This document shows, piece by piece, positions 1 to 12,165 of a stretch of DNA of 64,000 nucleotides. Numbering within the stretch: the first letter of the stretch is position 1; every line of letters begins with the position of its first letter. A program made the position numbers and the translations under genes. A model generated the notes under the pieces. That model was not told where the DNA came from and made no database searches. It saw only the letters and a program-made list of their open reading frames with translations. The stretch comes from Sebastes aleutianus (lineage: Eukaryota > Chordata > Actinopteri > Perciformes > Sebastidae), in contig CAKAKS010000060.1 of the NCBI GenBank assembly GCA_916700875.1, positions 558,001-622,000 on the forward strand, given 5' to 3'.

Positions 1-1000
1 CGGACACAGAAGTTGCAGTACCACCGTTTGGCCACTACGAAAGTTGGGATCAACGACCGGCGCTCTTCCTCGCGGCTTTGAATGATGTTACAGACGAGCT
101 GTTTATGAGGCGTTCAAAGACCTCAAAGTCAGCTTCTGTGTTTCACTTGCTACCCCTCGTTTTGGCTGTCGTTCCCGGGTTAACAATTGGGTGTCTGTCT
201 GTCTAAGGGGGAAAATACAGATCAGTCCAGCTTAACCCTGGAGAGAGGGAGTACTCTCGTGTCTGTTTTTCTTTCAGCTACCCCTACACAGGAGAAAACA
301 GATAGGAAACACAGTGACACAAAGTCTACTGCTGTGGGCGAGCTGGCGGTGCATTCAAGGACTTCATTGTCGGCTCAGCCCTTTTCCATGTTGACCCCAT
401 TCAGGCCAGCCTACCGTTTATGGAGAGTTTGGCGGCTGTGAGGGCTTAGACACAATATCAGAGCTTTCTAGCTGCTGTGCCATAGCTGGTCGCTCATCCG
501 CCAACACAGTTTTACAGGAAGTGGTGACACAAGTGCACGTTAACAGAATGTAAACAGAATCGTTTTGGTTGGTTACTGTGTCATTACAGATCAATGCGCA
601 CAAGTCGTTCCGTGTGTTAACGGTGGATGGTCTGGCACTCCAGCTTAACCCAGGAGGAGGGGGGTAGTATACGTGTCTATTTCTCCCTCATCAATCTTCA
701 CACGGGAGACGAGGGGACAGAACGAGGGTTACGAGGTTGTAACCCTGAATCTTTGATAAGATGTTCGTAACATTTTCAAGCCGGCCAAGTGGTGATGCGT
801 TCAAGGACCTCATCTCTTGCTCGGACATTTCCATATCGGTTTCCTGTGGTCCAGCCTTTCCTTTATGGAGGTCTGGCAGCGGTGCAGGCAGAGACAGGAT
901 ATCACAGCTGGTCGCTCATCCGTTATCACAGTTTTATGAGGAGTGGTGTAGCGACTGTGTGTTAACTGAGTGGATGGACGGGACCCTGAGACTGGGTTAA
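1..1000. repeat. Degenerate direct repeats, unclassified
   Basis: Two related blocks are visible, about 350-560 and 790-975. Both contain 'gcattcaagga'/'gcgttcaagga', a 'tttatggag' segment and 'agctggtcgctcatccg', followed by an 'acagttttac/atgag' motif. A weaker third trace ('gcgttcaaagacctcaaag') lies near 110. Short open frames are present but none resembles a protein family. The block lies directly upstream of the DIRS reverse transcriptase relic and may be part of that element's terminal or internal repeat structure; this is inference. Confidence 0.45.
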
Positions 1001-2235
1001 TTTTATTTCCAGTTCTACAGAGGTCCTCCATTCATGGGCATTAAGGAGGTAAATCTGGTGTCCCAGATGGAGACGGATTACCTTTCAGCAGAGATCCAGG
1101 ACCTGTACACTTCCTGGTTTCCAAGAAGACAGGAGATTTCAGAACCATTTTGGATCCCTGCATCCTATTCAAGACATTCTGTATTGTTAACCATCACACA
1201 GTTACTGGGACTGGTGGATTGGTTCGCCAAAATTGACTTAAAGGACACATAATTCCGTTCAAGGTGGCTAAGAAACACAGGAAAATGAGTTTTGTCTTCC
1301 AGGGGAAAGCCTACGAGTACAACAACCTGCCATTAGGCTATGCCCTGGCTCCCTACACATTCAGCCAATGTGTGGACACGGAGCTTCAGTCATTGTGTGA
1401 CTGAGACATGTGGGTCTTCCTTAATCTCAAAGCCCTCATCGTCATCGCCAAGTCCAGAGAATGGTATGTTCCACACAGCCCAGTTGATTTTACACCTAAC
1501 CTAGTTGGGGTTCACGATCAACTGAAAGAGGAGCAGCCCCCTGCCACACCAACAGATGCAGTGTCTGGGGGATGTGCTTGATGTGTGCAGGCTGCGGGTT
1601 GCTCTGTCCACAGACGGACGGCCCTGCTGCAGGCAGCTTGCAACTCAGGCGAGGTGCATCATTGACAATGTTGACCGTCATGCAGGCGCTGGGGTTTGGG
1701 ACTGCTGCCCATCCACCGCCCTGGCTCCTACACATGCGGCGCCTACAGAGGTGGTTTGCCAGCTGTTGCTTGAATGCCAGGAAGCACAAGTGGCACTTGG
1801 TTACCATTCTCCCCACAGCACAGAACGACCTGCACTACTGGGGGTCCCCACAACAAATGATGAAGGGAACACTGACGGTTTGGGGAGGTACCTGCCTGGG
1901 GAGAGCGGAAGGTGCTCAGTTGCGAACTATCTGAGGTGGCTAGGGCCTCCTACTTCTCCACTGTGGCAGCTTAGGTTATAAAGAAGTGGGTGAGCTGCAG
2001 CTTCCAATCCTTAGCCGGTCTGGATCAGTGTGGTTAGGTCGATGTGGTTTAGTGGCAGGGTGTACATCCATCAGGCTCCACCCACTGTACCTATAGAGTC
2101 CAGCAGAGGGCTCCGCCTGTGTGAGTTAGAAAGAAGGTTACGATATTGTAACCTTAGTTCTATAAGCACAGGCGGAGCCCTCTACCAAGTGGAGTCCCAA
2201 ACAGGGTTATGTGTCTGTCAGACCGTCTGAATAAT
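720..2235 (+). mobile_element. Degenerate DIRS-type retrotransposon remnant
   Basis: The core (1034-1960) encodes a broken DIRS-like reverse transcriptase/RNase H. At both sides are similar palindromes: positions 726-745 (gggttac..gtaaccc) and 2136-2153 (ggttacgatattgtaacc). The right one lies inside a larger inverted repeat with perfect 17-bp arms at 2105-2121 and 2167-2183. DIRS elements are known for inverted terminal repeats and tyrosine-recombinase integration instead of a DDE integrase, which fits. No tyrosine recombinase is recognisable here, so the copy is incomplete. The exact ends are uncertain. Confidence 0.6.
1034..1960 (+). pseudogene. DIRS-like reverse transcriptase / RNase H relic
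   Basis: Pieces of a DIRS-type reverse transcriptase can be read in more than one frame. Around 1100-1250 is a finger/palm segment ending in WFAKIDLKD. Around 1290-1400 is FQGKAYEYNNLPLGYALAP, followed by FSQCVD. An in-frame TGA lies near 1402. From about 1572 comes the thumb/RNase H linker (LHMRRLQRWF, then HYWGSPQQMMKG and WGGTCLG). The catalytic box that should read like YLDD is NLKA (just before LIVIAKS, about 1415-1450), so the enzyme is dead independently of the stops and frameshifts. It would have copied the element's RNA. No intact gene remains. Confidence 0.75.
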
Positions 2236-2287
2236 GTAATGCACAGCAGTACATTATTGTGTTACAACTATTGTGACTTTATTCTCA

Positions 2288-3082
2288 TTAAAGGGACTGT
2301 TTGTAACTTCTTCCACGTATAAATCATTGTGGGTCGGTGTCCCATACGCGCTCGCGTGTGTCTACGCTGTTCAGACTCAGACTCCAACACAAACTACAGT
2401 GAAGCACCAAAACCTCTTGGTTGTATCTAGTGAAGCCCGTCTGTTAAACAGTGTTGGCCGCGGTCGGAGGACGCGGGGGAGACCGTAGCTTTGGTCTCCA
2501 GGACCGGAGTCTCTGCTGTGTTCTGCTCCTCTGCCTGCCTTCACTCACACACACCACTCGTTCTCACTCTTTCGCTCCACTCTTACGTGCATGCGCGCAC
2601 ACTCCACACTGCAGAAGACTTCATAGCTCTGAGAATATCTAGTGAATGTACAGTGGACGTTTGTGCAGAAATAACTGCTGCAGCTCCTCCAGACCAACAG
2701 AGGTTTCCCGTGTCTTGTGAAGTGACGGGGCTCCGCAGAGAGAAACGTTATCGTCTCCGACCAAAACGGGTGCCGGTGTCTCCCCTGTTCCCTCCGGCCG
2801 CGGTCGGGAGGCTGAGGCAGGAAAAGCCAACACTAGGATCAACATTGATTCATGGAGAGACCTTCGTCTGGTCAGCTAACATTACTGCCAAGCAGCTGAA
2901 ATATAGAGTGATATTGTGCTTTTAGCTGACGTGTGTCTCCTCACTGTTTTGAGCGATGCTCATTCATGTCTATGTAGAGCGAGCACAAGCGCCAGCAACA
3001 GGACGCTGACTTTCATTGAATTAACGGCCACAGGTGTCGCTGTTAACAAGACATTTCTGATTCTTACAAACAGTCCCTTTAA
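2288..3082 (+). mobile_element. MITE family A, copy 1 (TTAA target duplication)
   Basis: A 787-bp non-autonomous DNA transposon (2292-3078) begins AGGGACTGTTTGTAA and ends TTACAAACAGTCCCT. TTAA directly flanks both ends (2288-2291, 3079-3082). TTAA duplication is the hallmark of piggyBac-type insertion, although the terminal bases are not the usual piggyBac start, so the superfamily is provisional. Related copies lie at 4037 (same orientation, 3'-truncated) and 37546-38299 (inverted). Short open frames inside are shared with the other copies and show no coding signature. Confidence 0.8.
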
Positions 3083-3109
3083 ATGTTCTCTATATGATAC
3101 CAGAGCATT

Positions 3110-3405
3110 AATAAAGCATCAAACAACTATTGTCTATGTAAAGATATAGAGAAGTAATGTCTACCTGAGCAGTGAATGAAGTTGTTCTCCCTCTGTGTGT
3201 TGTAATCTGAGCTTTTCCGGCCGCAAGCTTTTAGTGTATGTTGGTGCAGGTGAGCGTGCCTCACTGGCTAGCCAATGGCTGCTGCTCTGCACTGTGGCTC
3301 ATAGGACCATTACATCTGATAACGCCGTCCCGACCAATGTATGGCTGTATCTCATAGCAGAACATCAGTTTACTATCTAGCTGCTAATGGAGCTGATGAA
3401 AGATT
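3110..3405 (+). repeat. Interspersed repeat family C, partial copy
   Basis: The stretch 'caactattgtctatgtaaagatatagagaagtaatgtctacctgagcag..gaatgaagt' and the downstream 'gtgagcgtgcctcactggctagc' recur at 36238-36620. There the first part is tandemly triplicated. No terminal repeats were recognised and it has no coding content. Confidence 0.5.
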
Positions 3406-3409
3406 CCAT

Positions 3410-3860
3410 TGCGCAGTCAGAAGAAACTGCATTCATACTGCAATCCAACAGTCACTACCGTGGAAAGAGACTGAAATGAACTGGCTTCAGGTGTACCGTG
3501 TAACACCACATGCTCCAACTTTCACCTGAACTCCTTTACGGCAGGAAAACGTGTACCAAACTGGATATCCCCCTCCTGCTGTTTACCACATCTCTTCCAG
3601 TTTCTTTTGCTCATCATGCAGTCCAGGGACAGCAGCACAAAATCTGGCATCACACTGATGCTAAACGTGGCGCATGCACACCTTCTTTCCAACCAGGAGA
3701 GAAAGTGAGGATAAGGAAACCTCAGCATGTCCCTAAAGCACCTCCCAGATTTACTCCCCCAGCAACTGTGTGAAAGAGAATAGATGGAATGATTTGTTAC
3801 GCATCTCACCTCGCCCGCTTTCCTTTTGTGGCTGAACAAGACTTTAACACATCTAGCCTG
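3410..3860 (+). pseudogene. Ty3/Gypsy integrase C-terminal relic
   Basis: Split frames encode the end of a Gypsy integrase and its C-terminal tail. The order is QQSLPWKETEMNWLQVYR (about 3450-3500), then a shifted SPELLYGRKTCTKLDI segment, and in the frame from 3510 AKRGACTPSFQPGEKVRIRKP. The YR..PH, ELL.GR and PG.KV.IR patterns are typical of fish Gypsy integrase tails. At least one frameshift and an early stop interrupt it, and the catalytic core is missing. It is unrelated in position to the complete Gypsy element at 25.7-34.6 kb. Confidence 0.65.
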
Positions 3861-4036
3861 CTACATGCCTGTGTCAATCCTCTTCACCCCACTCACAAAC
3901 AGACACATGTTAAAGTGGCATAGGGACAATGTAATACCATAACTTGTGGTATGGAAAGGTGACTTGATTGTTTCAGTTAAAATGGTTAACAAGGTTAGAA
4001 GTATTACTGGTTTTGCACTAGATTTATTATAGAAAG

Positions 4037-4672
4037 TTAAAGGGACTGTTTGTAACTTCTTACGGGTCGTTGTCCCATGCGCGCTTGCGTATGCGCGCTC
4101 GCGTATGCGCGCTCGCGTGTGGCTACGCTGTTCAGACAAGACTCTAACACAAACTACACAGAAGCACCAAAAGTGCAAAGTTATATCTAGTGAAGCCCGT
4201 CTGTTAAAGAGTGTTGGCCGCGGGGGAGACCGTAGCTTTAGTCTCCAGGACCGGAGTCTCTGCTGTACTCTGCTCCTCTGCCTGCCTTCACTCAGCTCGC
4301 TCCACCTCACTTGCATGCGCGCACACTGCAGAAGAGTTCGTAGCTCTGAGAATATCTAGTGAATGTACAGTGGACATTTGTGCAGAAATAACTGCTGCAG
4401 CTCCTCCAGACCAACAGAGGTTTCCCGTGTCTTGTGAAGTGACGGGGCTCCGCAGAGAGAAACGTTATCGTCTCCGACCAAAACTCCGGCGTCTCCCCCG
4501 TTCCCTCCGGCCGCGGTCGGGAGGCTGAGGCGGGAAAAGCCAACACTAGGATCAGCATTGATTCATGGAGAGACCTTCGTCTGGTCAGCTAACATTACTG
4601 CCAAGCATCTGAAATATAGAGTGATATTGTGCTTTTAGCTGACGTGTGTCGCCTCACTGTGTTGAGCAATGT
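4037..4672 (+). mobile_element. MITE family A, copy 2 (3'-truncated)
   Basis: It starts TTAA-AGGGACTGTTTGTAACTTCTT like copy 1 and matches it along most of its length, including the block shared with the 2650-2930 region. Similarity is lost near 4672, before the right terminal repeat. An extra short run of 'gcgcgctcgcgtat' repeats lies near 4078-4120. Truncation implies a deletion or recombination after insertion. Confidence 0.75.
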
Positions 4673-6860
4673 GCCTTATGTAAAGCTACCTTACTCTCAT
4701 TATTCTGTGTTCATATCACCACGATAATATCAGTGTTTGTGTTTAGTTCCATAAGACAATTACAGTCTCATTTTGATCTGCTCTTTACTGCTGCCACTTG
4801 TTTTATTTGAGTGCGTAATCTTCTACAGAGAAATAAGATGTTGTGTTCTATATGTCTGCTGCTCTATACCACTAGGCAGCACTGTCATAAAGCAGATACT
4901 TGTTGAGACTGTGAGTATAGACAGTAAGAGAGTAGAGATGGTGACTACTGAATGTACGGTGCGATGCTACTGTGCCAGCTACTGAGAACTATTTTTTATA
5001 GTATATGCATCCTGTTGAAGTAAACGGCCCTTGTTAAACACATCAGCATTCTTCTATTCATCTGCCAACAATCAATACAGAATGCCAGAGAGCCTTACTG
5101 CATTATATTCCTTTATATTTTGATGTTTTAAATTATAATCTGTACGTCTGAATTTTGTGTTTACCTTTACATAAATACAAACATTTCCCCCATAAATTGA
5201 TGCATACAAATTCCCTGTGAAGTGTTTCACTCTCAGAATTTCCTCAACAATGTTGAAACGAAACCTACGCCCTTGTCAAGGTCGTCTGTGACTTGCCTAA
5301 GGGCTTCTATTGGTCAAACAATTTAGACATAATGTATGAGAATCATGTTTAAGTAGTTTGTGTCAAGCGTAACCCAGTCTTTACTCTAGCACCATCATCG
5401 ATCAAAACTTTTACCTCAATAAACACTTCATGGAATTGACTGTGGATATTTATGATAAATCCAAATGGTTTTAGGGCCCAGTCCTGACTTTCTCTCTTGT
5501 GCAATCTTCAGGCCAAAACTTCCGTATGGAGATGCAATGTATTTACCAGGTATATTTATGCCAGAGAATGACTCTTGGATACTCCATGAGCTTGTTCTTT
5601 GAGCCATTATCAGGAAATATCTAAACTGACACAATCTTTTTCCATAATTTAACATGTAAACAGGACAAACTTGGCACTTTAGTTCCACTACTGGTGAGTA
5701 TGTATGAAGAGGAAAATCATCAGTGTAATGTTTGTTCCATCCAAAAATGTATTATTGTGAGGTATTATGAACATTACAGCCTCCAGAGAATACTGGCAGG
5801 GCTTAAACCCTTTAGTCTTATTTACCATTGCCAAATGAGCGGAATGGAATAAAGACAAAGTGTGTTTAAAGTGAGCGGTGTTGTGGTAAAGCGATAAGTG
5901 CCCAACAAAGTCAGTTTTTTCCTTGAAGATATATACTCGGGGAAACTGGGCCCATAATAATGAAGAAATCCTCGAGGAACGGCAGGAGATAGTCTTTGTT
6001 TACAGTAGATGTATTATTTATTTGCTTTAACATTAAATCTGAGTGTGTCTAAAACAATAGTTATGTCAGATTATAGATGGTGTTTTTTTTATTTCATCAG
6101 TCACTGCTGAGCTGGAGGAGGTTTCTGAAGGCAGCGGATTATGTTCCCTAAATCATGACCCTTTCATAATGACTGTATGTACAGTAAATGCAGATGATAA
6201 ACACTGCACTTGGGAGGAAGGAGGATGGATTGTCATGCAAATGGTTGTGTAATTACTGCTGGTAACTGTGGCTCTATGAGGACAAAGGATTCTTTCCAAT
6301 CTCCTCTAAACTAATACATCATTCATTTCAAATGCAAGAGCTTCATTTCATAATTCTCCTAATATTCCTTTCAGCACTCATTCTCTATCTCTGACAATAA
6401 AGAGGGGGGCGGGGGGGATTTGAATTAATCAATTAAAATTCTAAAATGATGAAATTTGATTTTCGTTGCTTATCATAATTAAACATCCCCCTTGTCAATA
6501 CTGTCCTGTGCTCACATTGTGTGAGTCATTTAGTGGCGTTTGGAATTATTATTGAACCCAAATTAATCTTGTGAGACTCCAGTGGATGGATCGGGCTTTG
6601 TATAATGTACTCTGAGGGCATTTAATCCTGTTTAATGTAAGTCTCAGTCTCATCTCCTCTGTGACGGAGTGTCGTCACAAAGAACAAAAGGGAGTTAAAC
6701 AGAGGACAGAAATGGAAGGATTTTAAATGCACCCATAGCAGATCAATAGTATTACCTGTGATGTTTTATTCATCTCACACTTAAACAAAACCTCAAACAA
6801 TGATGTGCAGCATCATAGTTTATACGGACCCAACGAGCTTCTTGATATCAGTGATTTTTC
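4673..6860. other. No gene seen
   Basis: AT-rich single-copy-looking DNA. Open frames are short and random-looking. A G-run (about 6404-6417) and mononucleotide runs occur. I see no exon with convincing splice sites, no RNA gene and no recognisable transposon end. Confidence 0.5.
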
Positions 6861-6867
6861 CATGTTT

Positions 6868-8180
6868 AAAGCCTCGGCCACACCAGTAACGTCAGCTCCG
6901 CGTGGTGGCTGCGCGTGGCGGCCGCGTTACCTGTTGTTTTTTTATTTCTGCGTCGGTGTTAACAGGTTAGAGCAGCCACACTGCCTGGGTGAGACGCGCA
7001 TCTCAGCTGCGTGTGAGCTGCGTCTCTTCTAGAGATTTGAGGTCTCGCCTGTTTTTGACGCGAGCCGCTCGGTTCACAGCAACAACAGACAGCAAAAGTG
7101 TTCTGTTGACTGTATATTAACATCATATCAGCAACATTACTACAGTTTCGATGTCTATATCTGTAGAAAATTTTACTGAGATGAAAATGTCAGGTTTTAC
7201 GGTTTAAGTGAGGACCCAAACGCAGAGAAGGGAGGAGGAGATGGTCCAAAAAATTAAACTTACAAAGACGTAGAAATGTAACTGATCCAGGCAGGTAGGA
7301 ACAAAAGCAATCCACAAAGTAAAGTGACCAGCAGTAAACTAGAATACAAAAATACCAGGAAAAACTCACAAGGAGGAAACACCAAGAGAAACACAACACA
7401 CCAGGAGCGACGACAAACTGACAAAGAAACAGGCGAGACACAGAGACTAACCACACCAGGGAATCAGGGTGATTGGACACAAGTGGAACAAATCAGGGCG
7501 GGGCAGACAATCAGAAAAAGGCGGGAAAACAAACGGAGAAGGAAGTAAAAATAGACATGACACAAGAGGTGAGTGATTTCAAAAATAAAACAGAGAACTA
7601 ACTATGACAGAAACCCCAGGATGAATGAAAACAGAAACCAAAATCACAACCACAGAACCAAGAATGCACTAAAAAGATAAGACAAGATGGAAAGTCCAAC
7701 GGCCTCTGGCCACAGCGCCAGACCGTGACAGAATAAAAGTAAAGACTTATTTTTAAATCAACACTTCCTGCTTTAATTTCCAAATAAAAGCCCTCAAGCG
7801 TTTTTTTTCTGTCAACAGAATTCCTTAATTGGTTGACACAAAGCTTTTATTCTGAAATATGTGCAGGATAGTGTTGTAGAACATGCAGTGACTTGCAGAG
7901 CTCCATGAATTAATATAGTACGGGGTTTTAATTGTGGATTATTACTATTATTTACAAATTACCACACGTTTCTTAACCTTTCTCTGTCTAAAATGAATAT
8001 AAATTATATTTATAATGAAATGAAATGGCCATTTAGAAAGCCAGCTCTATGTAGAAAGAAAGAGCTGACAGCAGCAGCTGCAGCAGAACACAGCAGAAAC
8101 GCAGCTGGTCTGTACACCCGACATGTGAATCATGCAGCCCCCACTCGCTCCTGATGTTCCCAGTGTGTCCACGGCGTCAG
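6868..8180. mobile_element. Harbinger-like MITE family D, copy interrupted by an LTR
   Basis: The left end (cggccacacc..gtcagctccgcgtgg) and right end (gatgttcccagtgtgtccacggcgtc) match, in inverse order, the ends of the uninterrupted copy at 53566-54258. Internal landmarks are shared: the 'gttaacaggttagagcagccacac' block, 'aaaagccctcaagcg', and 'ctctatgtagaaagaaagagctgacagcagcag'. The copy is split at 7188-7730 by a TG..CA insertion absent from the other copy. Family D is non-coding and probably a PIF/Harbinger-type MITE, judged from the TTA target duplication of the complete copy. Confidence 0.65.
7188..7730 (-). mobile_element. Solo-LTR-like insertion inside family D
   Basis: A 543-bp segment starts TGTCAGG and ends CCGTGACA (TG..CA in either orientation). 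It interrupts family D exactly where the homologous copy near 53970-54010 is continuous. The flanks GAAAA (7183-7187) and GAATA (7731-7735) are consistent with a 5-bp target duplication with one mismatch. No gag or pol is present. The minus-strand end 'ctctgcgtttgggtcctcac' is common at the ends of fish LTR-type repeats (general knowledge, not searched). It is most likely a solo LTR, though another TG..CA repeat is possible. Confidence 0.55.
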
Positions 8181-8459
8181 AGATGGATGCCTAAAGCCAA
8201 TTGGATGAACATAAAATCAAAGACGACTGAAAGGTTTTTGTTCTTTTGTTTTCATCAGAAAAAGGTTTCATTGTCTTTGGCGACACCAATGGCGAAAGCA
8301 GTGATTGCATGTACGTTTTTGGATCTCACTTCCCAGAGATCGCTGCTTGCAATTTTTCCCAAGAATGTTGCCACAGACATCAAATGCGATATACTGCAAA
8401 TGCAAGGGCTCTAATGAGTGGACCATAGGCTCAATCACTATGGTGTTACCTCATCTGGC

Positions 8460-8730
8460 AATAAGGTCCAGTGTGTAGGATTTAGGGAGATATATTTGCA
8501 GAAATGGAATATAATATTAATTAGTTTTCATTAGTGTATAATCACCTGATAATAAGAATCGTTGTGTCTTCGTTACCTTAGAATGAACCCTTTATATCTA
8601 CAGAGGGAGCGGGTCCTCCCCACAGAGCCGTCCACCATGTTTCTACAGTAGCCCAGAACGGACAAACCAAACTCTGGCTCTAGAGAGGGACATTCACGTT
8701 CTCACGTTGGCCAGCGTAGTTCTCCTATGT
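8460..8730. repeat. Probable interspersed repeat (gtgtgtaggatttag type)
   Basis: Begins 'ccagtgtgtaggatttagggagatat', a sequence type I recognise as a frequent teleost MITE terminus, and continues through 'ccccacagagccgtccaccatgtttctacagtagcccagaacggacaaacc'. I could not define the second terminus, and no second copy in this window supports it. Confidence 0.4.
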
Positions 8731-11689
8731 GCCTAAAATATTAAAATATATTTTGAAAGAAGTGAGGCATAAAAAATAATAAAAACGTTTGAAAATGAAT
8801 AAAATAATTAAGAAACCTAAAATCAAGAATACAAAATCAAATTAAAGTAAAACTCTGTAAATTAAAAAAGGTAAATGAAGACTTTTCTGCTGGTTCTTGC
8901 AGACTAACAGAAGTTATAGCATGTTTTTTTCGTCCCGTTCGTAGGACTGTGATTATAGTTAGGAAAACAATGGCGGACAGCAGAGATTCAACAGGTTGTT
9001 CACGTTGTTCTAACGTTCCACCAGGAAACCCTTATATGGCCAGAAAAATATCACCGACGTCACCAGTATAAGGAACTACTGATCAGCGTTTTTTTAAGAC
9101 CCAGAGATGGAGCAGGAGAAAAAGAGAGAGGATGGTCTTTTATGATACTATGGTGACCTGTTGACACACTGGGGACAGATATTGATATTTAAAAGACATG
9201 AAAAAGTGCATTTTGCATAATAGGTGACCTTTAATCATTCGCAGATTGCGTCGTTCTCTCGGACAGATCAAAAAATGAAAATGAAAAATGCTAAAATGGG
9301 TCAAATATACTTGGGCGGCTGTTAATATATGAGAGTATGTATATGATAAGTATGTAAGAGCAAGCTGAGCAATTACAGTCTCTGTGTGGGAAACACTGCT
9401 TATGTTTCTAATCACTTTTATATATTAATTTAATGAAGTGTTTCACAAAATAAATATTTTTGTTGGGCTGTGTACTGAAACATACTTCTCGTTGATTAGG
9501 TAGATGTATAGCAGCTGAAATGGCTTTTGAAGCAGTTATTTAAAAAAAAAAAGACTCATGTGAAAGAAGGTTATATTAAAGGTTGTTTCATAAATTTGTA
9601 TTTTTGAATTTGTGCTCATTCAAAGACAATATAGTGAAATGCTGAATGACTTTAAAACAGCTCAGTTATATTTTTTATATAAACTTAGAACATAAACAAA
9701 ACATCGGTATCAGAATGAGCTATCGGCAAAATTGTTATTTTAAATATCTTATCGGCCTAGAATTTTTCAAGTGGTGCATCCCTAGTAGCCACTTATCTAT
9801 GTGTAACATCGGTAAAATAAATATAAAACAAGTATATATTAAGATTACCTCACCTAAACATTCAATTACATTTATAACATGTCAGTTCATGCACATTTAC
9901 AGTATGTTTTATTCGTAATGTTTTAGTAAAGAAGTCATAATTTTAGTAACTTTATCTCAAAATATTTTTTCTTATGAAATTATTTTTTAAATAGTACGAC
10001 TTTTTGTCTATCCTTGATCTTTTTCCATGGACAATGGACCTACTACTTTGTATAATATTTCTTGGTTCATCATTTATTTGCCAATTTTCACCAAAAAATC
10101 CCCAGATACTTTTATTAAAAAAGGAGACCATTTAGCCCGATTTTCACTTGATCTGGGTGAAAATCATTTCTGCTCTTTATGAACACCCAACAGCTGTTAT
10201 TTTTGCTCCTGCCTGAAGAGACTGATCACTGCAGTTTACAATAAACATAGTCCTAATTTATTTTTAAAAATGTAAATCAACACCAATAAAGCCCTGCATT
10301 ATTTATTCATAAAAGCCAACAATAATGAGTCCTATGTATTTGTATATGTGACTAATATAATCACTATAATGTGAATAATCCTATACATATAAGAATGTTA
10401 ATGTGGATGCAAATGCATTTCAACGAGTTGCACATGTGACTGAGTGTGTTGGGAGACTGCGATGCCTGTTGCCATGGTTTCAGGTCTGACAGCATGGTGA
10501 TTTGGAGGTAGTGGGTGTGTATGAAGCCTTGGCTGGAGTCTTGCATCACAGGAAGGTGCTTGGCATTTGAAGGGCAAGAATAATTCAGGCTACATGAGTC
10601 GATATTGTAAATCTAAGAGAGTGTGAACATTACCGTCCATCATGGTGTCGAAACTGGCCAGCTAAGTACTGAGAAGTGTTGTTTGACTGGATTTTATTGC
10701 TTTTTATCAATTTGTGGAGGAAGATAGCTGAAATGACTAAAGGAGATATAACTATTATTATTATTACATGTATATGTTGTGGAACTATAGTATTGGTATC
10801 AGTTAAATGTGTATGTTAGTATGATGCTTATATTACAATAAATTATCAAATAAATGCCATATATTTACTGAATCTCTCAGGACAGACTGGTCTGAACACC
10901 CAACGTGTGAATCACGCAGCCGCCACGCACTTTTCCACCTCTATGGTTCGGGTAAGGCACTAAAACAACTTGGTTCAAAGTACCCTGTGGAGTTATTGAC
11001 CACTAGTAGCGCTATGGAGCAATGGTTTTATAAGTGGGTCCCCATTTTGTCAGAATCATGCATGCACACAAGGTCGCACATGCACGAGCGCCAGCATGTG
11101 GGTGAGGTGATACACCTTCCCACTGCCATCTTCACACTGGTTCACTGATCGACTGTTGGCAGTGGTAACGTAAATGTAGCCATGAACCAACAAAGGCAGA
11201 GAAGAAGAAACCTGCAAGGTAGCAAACATGGTTGTAAACTATGCAGGACTCCCACAGGGCACGTTTAAGGTTATAGGGAAAAATCATTGTTTTGGTTAAA
11301 ATGCATTGAAATGCTCACCAATCGTAGGTCAATAACAGGTAGTCCCTTTACTAAACAATTGTTACTCTGTATGTGACTGCAGCACTATTCCTACCCAGTT
11401 TAACACTGCATCCTGATCTATTTGAATGCCTTTTTGACTGGACCGCAGAGTGTTAGAGGTTCATGTATCATTACAGAGTGCTGTTGTTGTACATATGCTA
11501 TGATGTACCACTGTTGCTGCTTTGTACATGTTGTGGAAGTCCCAGATATGTCAGAAAACCAAATGCCGTCGTGTCTGGGTTCATAACATCACCTGGTGGC
11601 GAGCTGTATTCACATACTGTATCTGTATCTAGCAGCCACACGTTGCTACTGCCGTATGAACCCAAAATAAACAGACTGTGCTGTGATGT
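8731..11689. other. No gene seen; one family D fragment
   Basis: Very AT-rich sequence with only short open frames and no convincing splice signals or RNA genes. At about 10885-10940 a short family D terminal fragment is present (ggtctgaacacccaacgtgtgaatcacgcagccgccacgc). Confidence 0.45.
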
Positions 11690-12165
11690 AATTGCAATAA
11701 ACGGATCAAATGATGCCGAAATAACGACATTATGATGTTGATTTGTAAAAAGACCAAATTCATGCTTTGTCAGGTCTGTCTGCAACACAACAAGCAAACA
11801 ACTTTTGAAATGCTTGTTTTCTGAACGGAGTTCAGATCGATCAATGCCAGACTATGCTAACATTGTAGCTGCTCCATCAACACTCAACATAACGTCATCT
11901 AGGCATAAATACGGTAGCAACGTTGTTGTAAACAGATCAAAAGTGTGCCGAAATAACGACATAAGGATGCTGATTAGAAAAAAAAAAAAATTCATGCTTT
12001 GTCGAGTCTGTCCGCAAGACGACAAGCAAACAACTTTTAAAATGCTTGTTTTCTGAATGGAGTTTGGATCGGTCAGTGCCAGGCTATGCTAACATTGTAG
12101 CTACTCTATCAACACTCATGGATGTATTAAGAGAAGACTCCATCTAGGAATAAATACGGCAGCAA
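11690..12165. repeat. Imperfect tandem duplication, about 232-bp period
   Basis: Two diverged units share 'gccgaaataacgacat', 'aaattcatgctttgtc..gtctgtc', 'caagcaaacaactttt.aaatgcttgttttctgaa.gg' and 'gctatgctaacattgtagct'. The 'caagcaaaca' block sits at 11791 and again at 12023, giving the period. No coding function is visible; the open frames in each unit differ. Confidence 0.65.

Noticed and set aside
2491..2925. Open frames inside the MITE A copies as small genes
   Set aside because: They recur only with the repeat, differ in frame and end between copies, and match no domain. They sit within TTAA-flanked terminal repeats.
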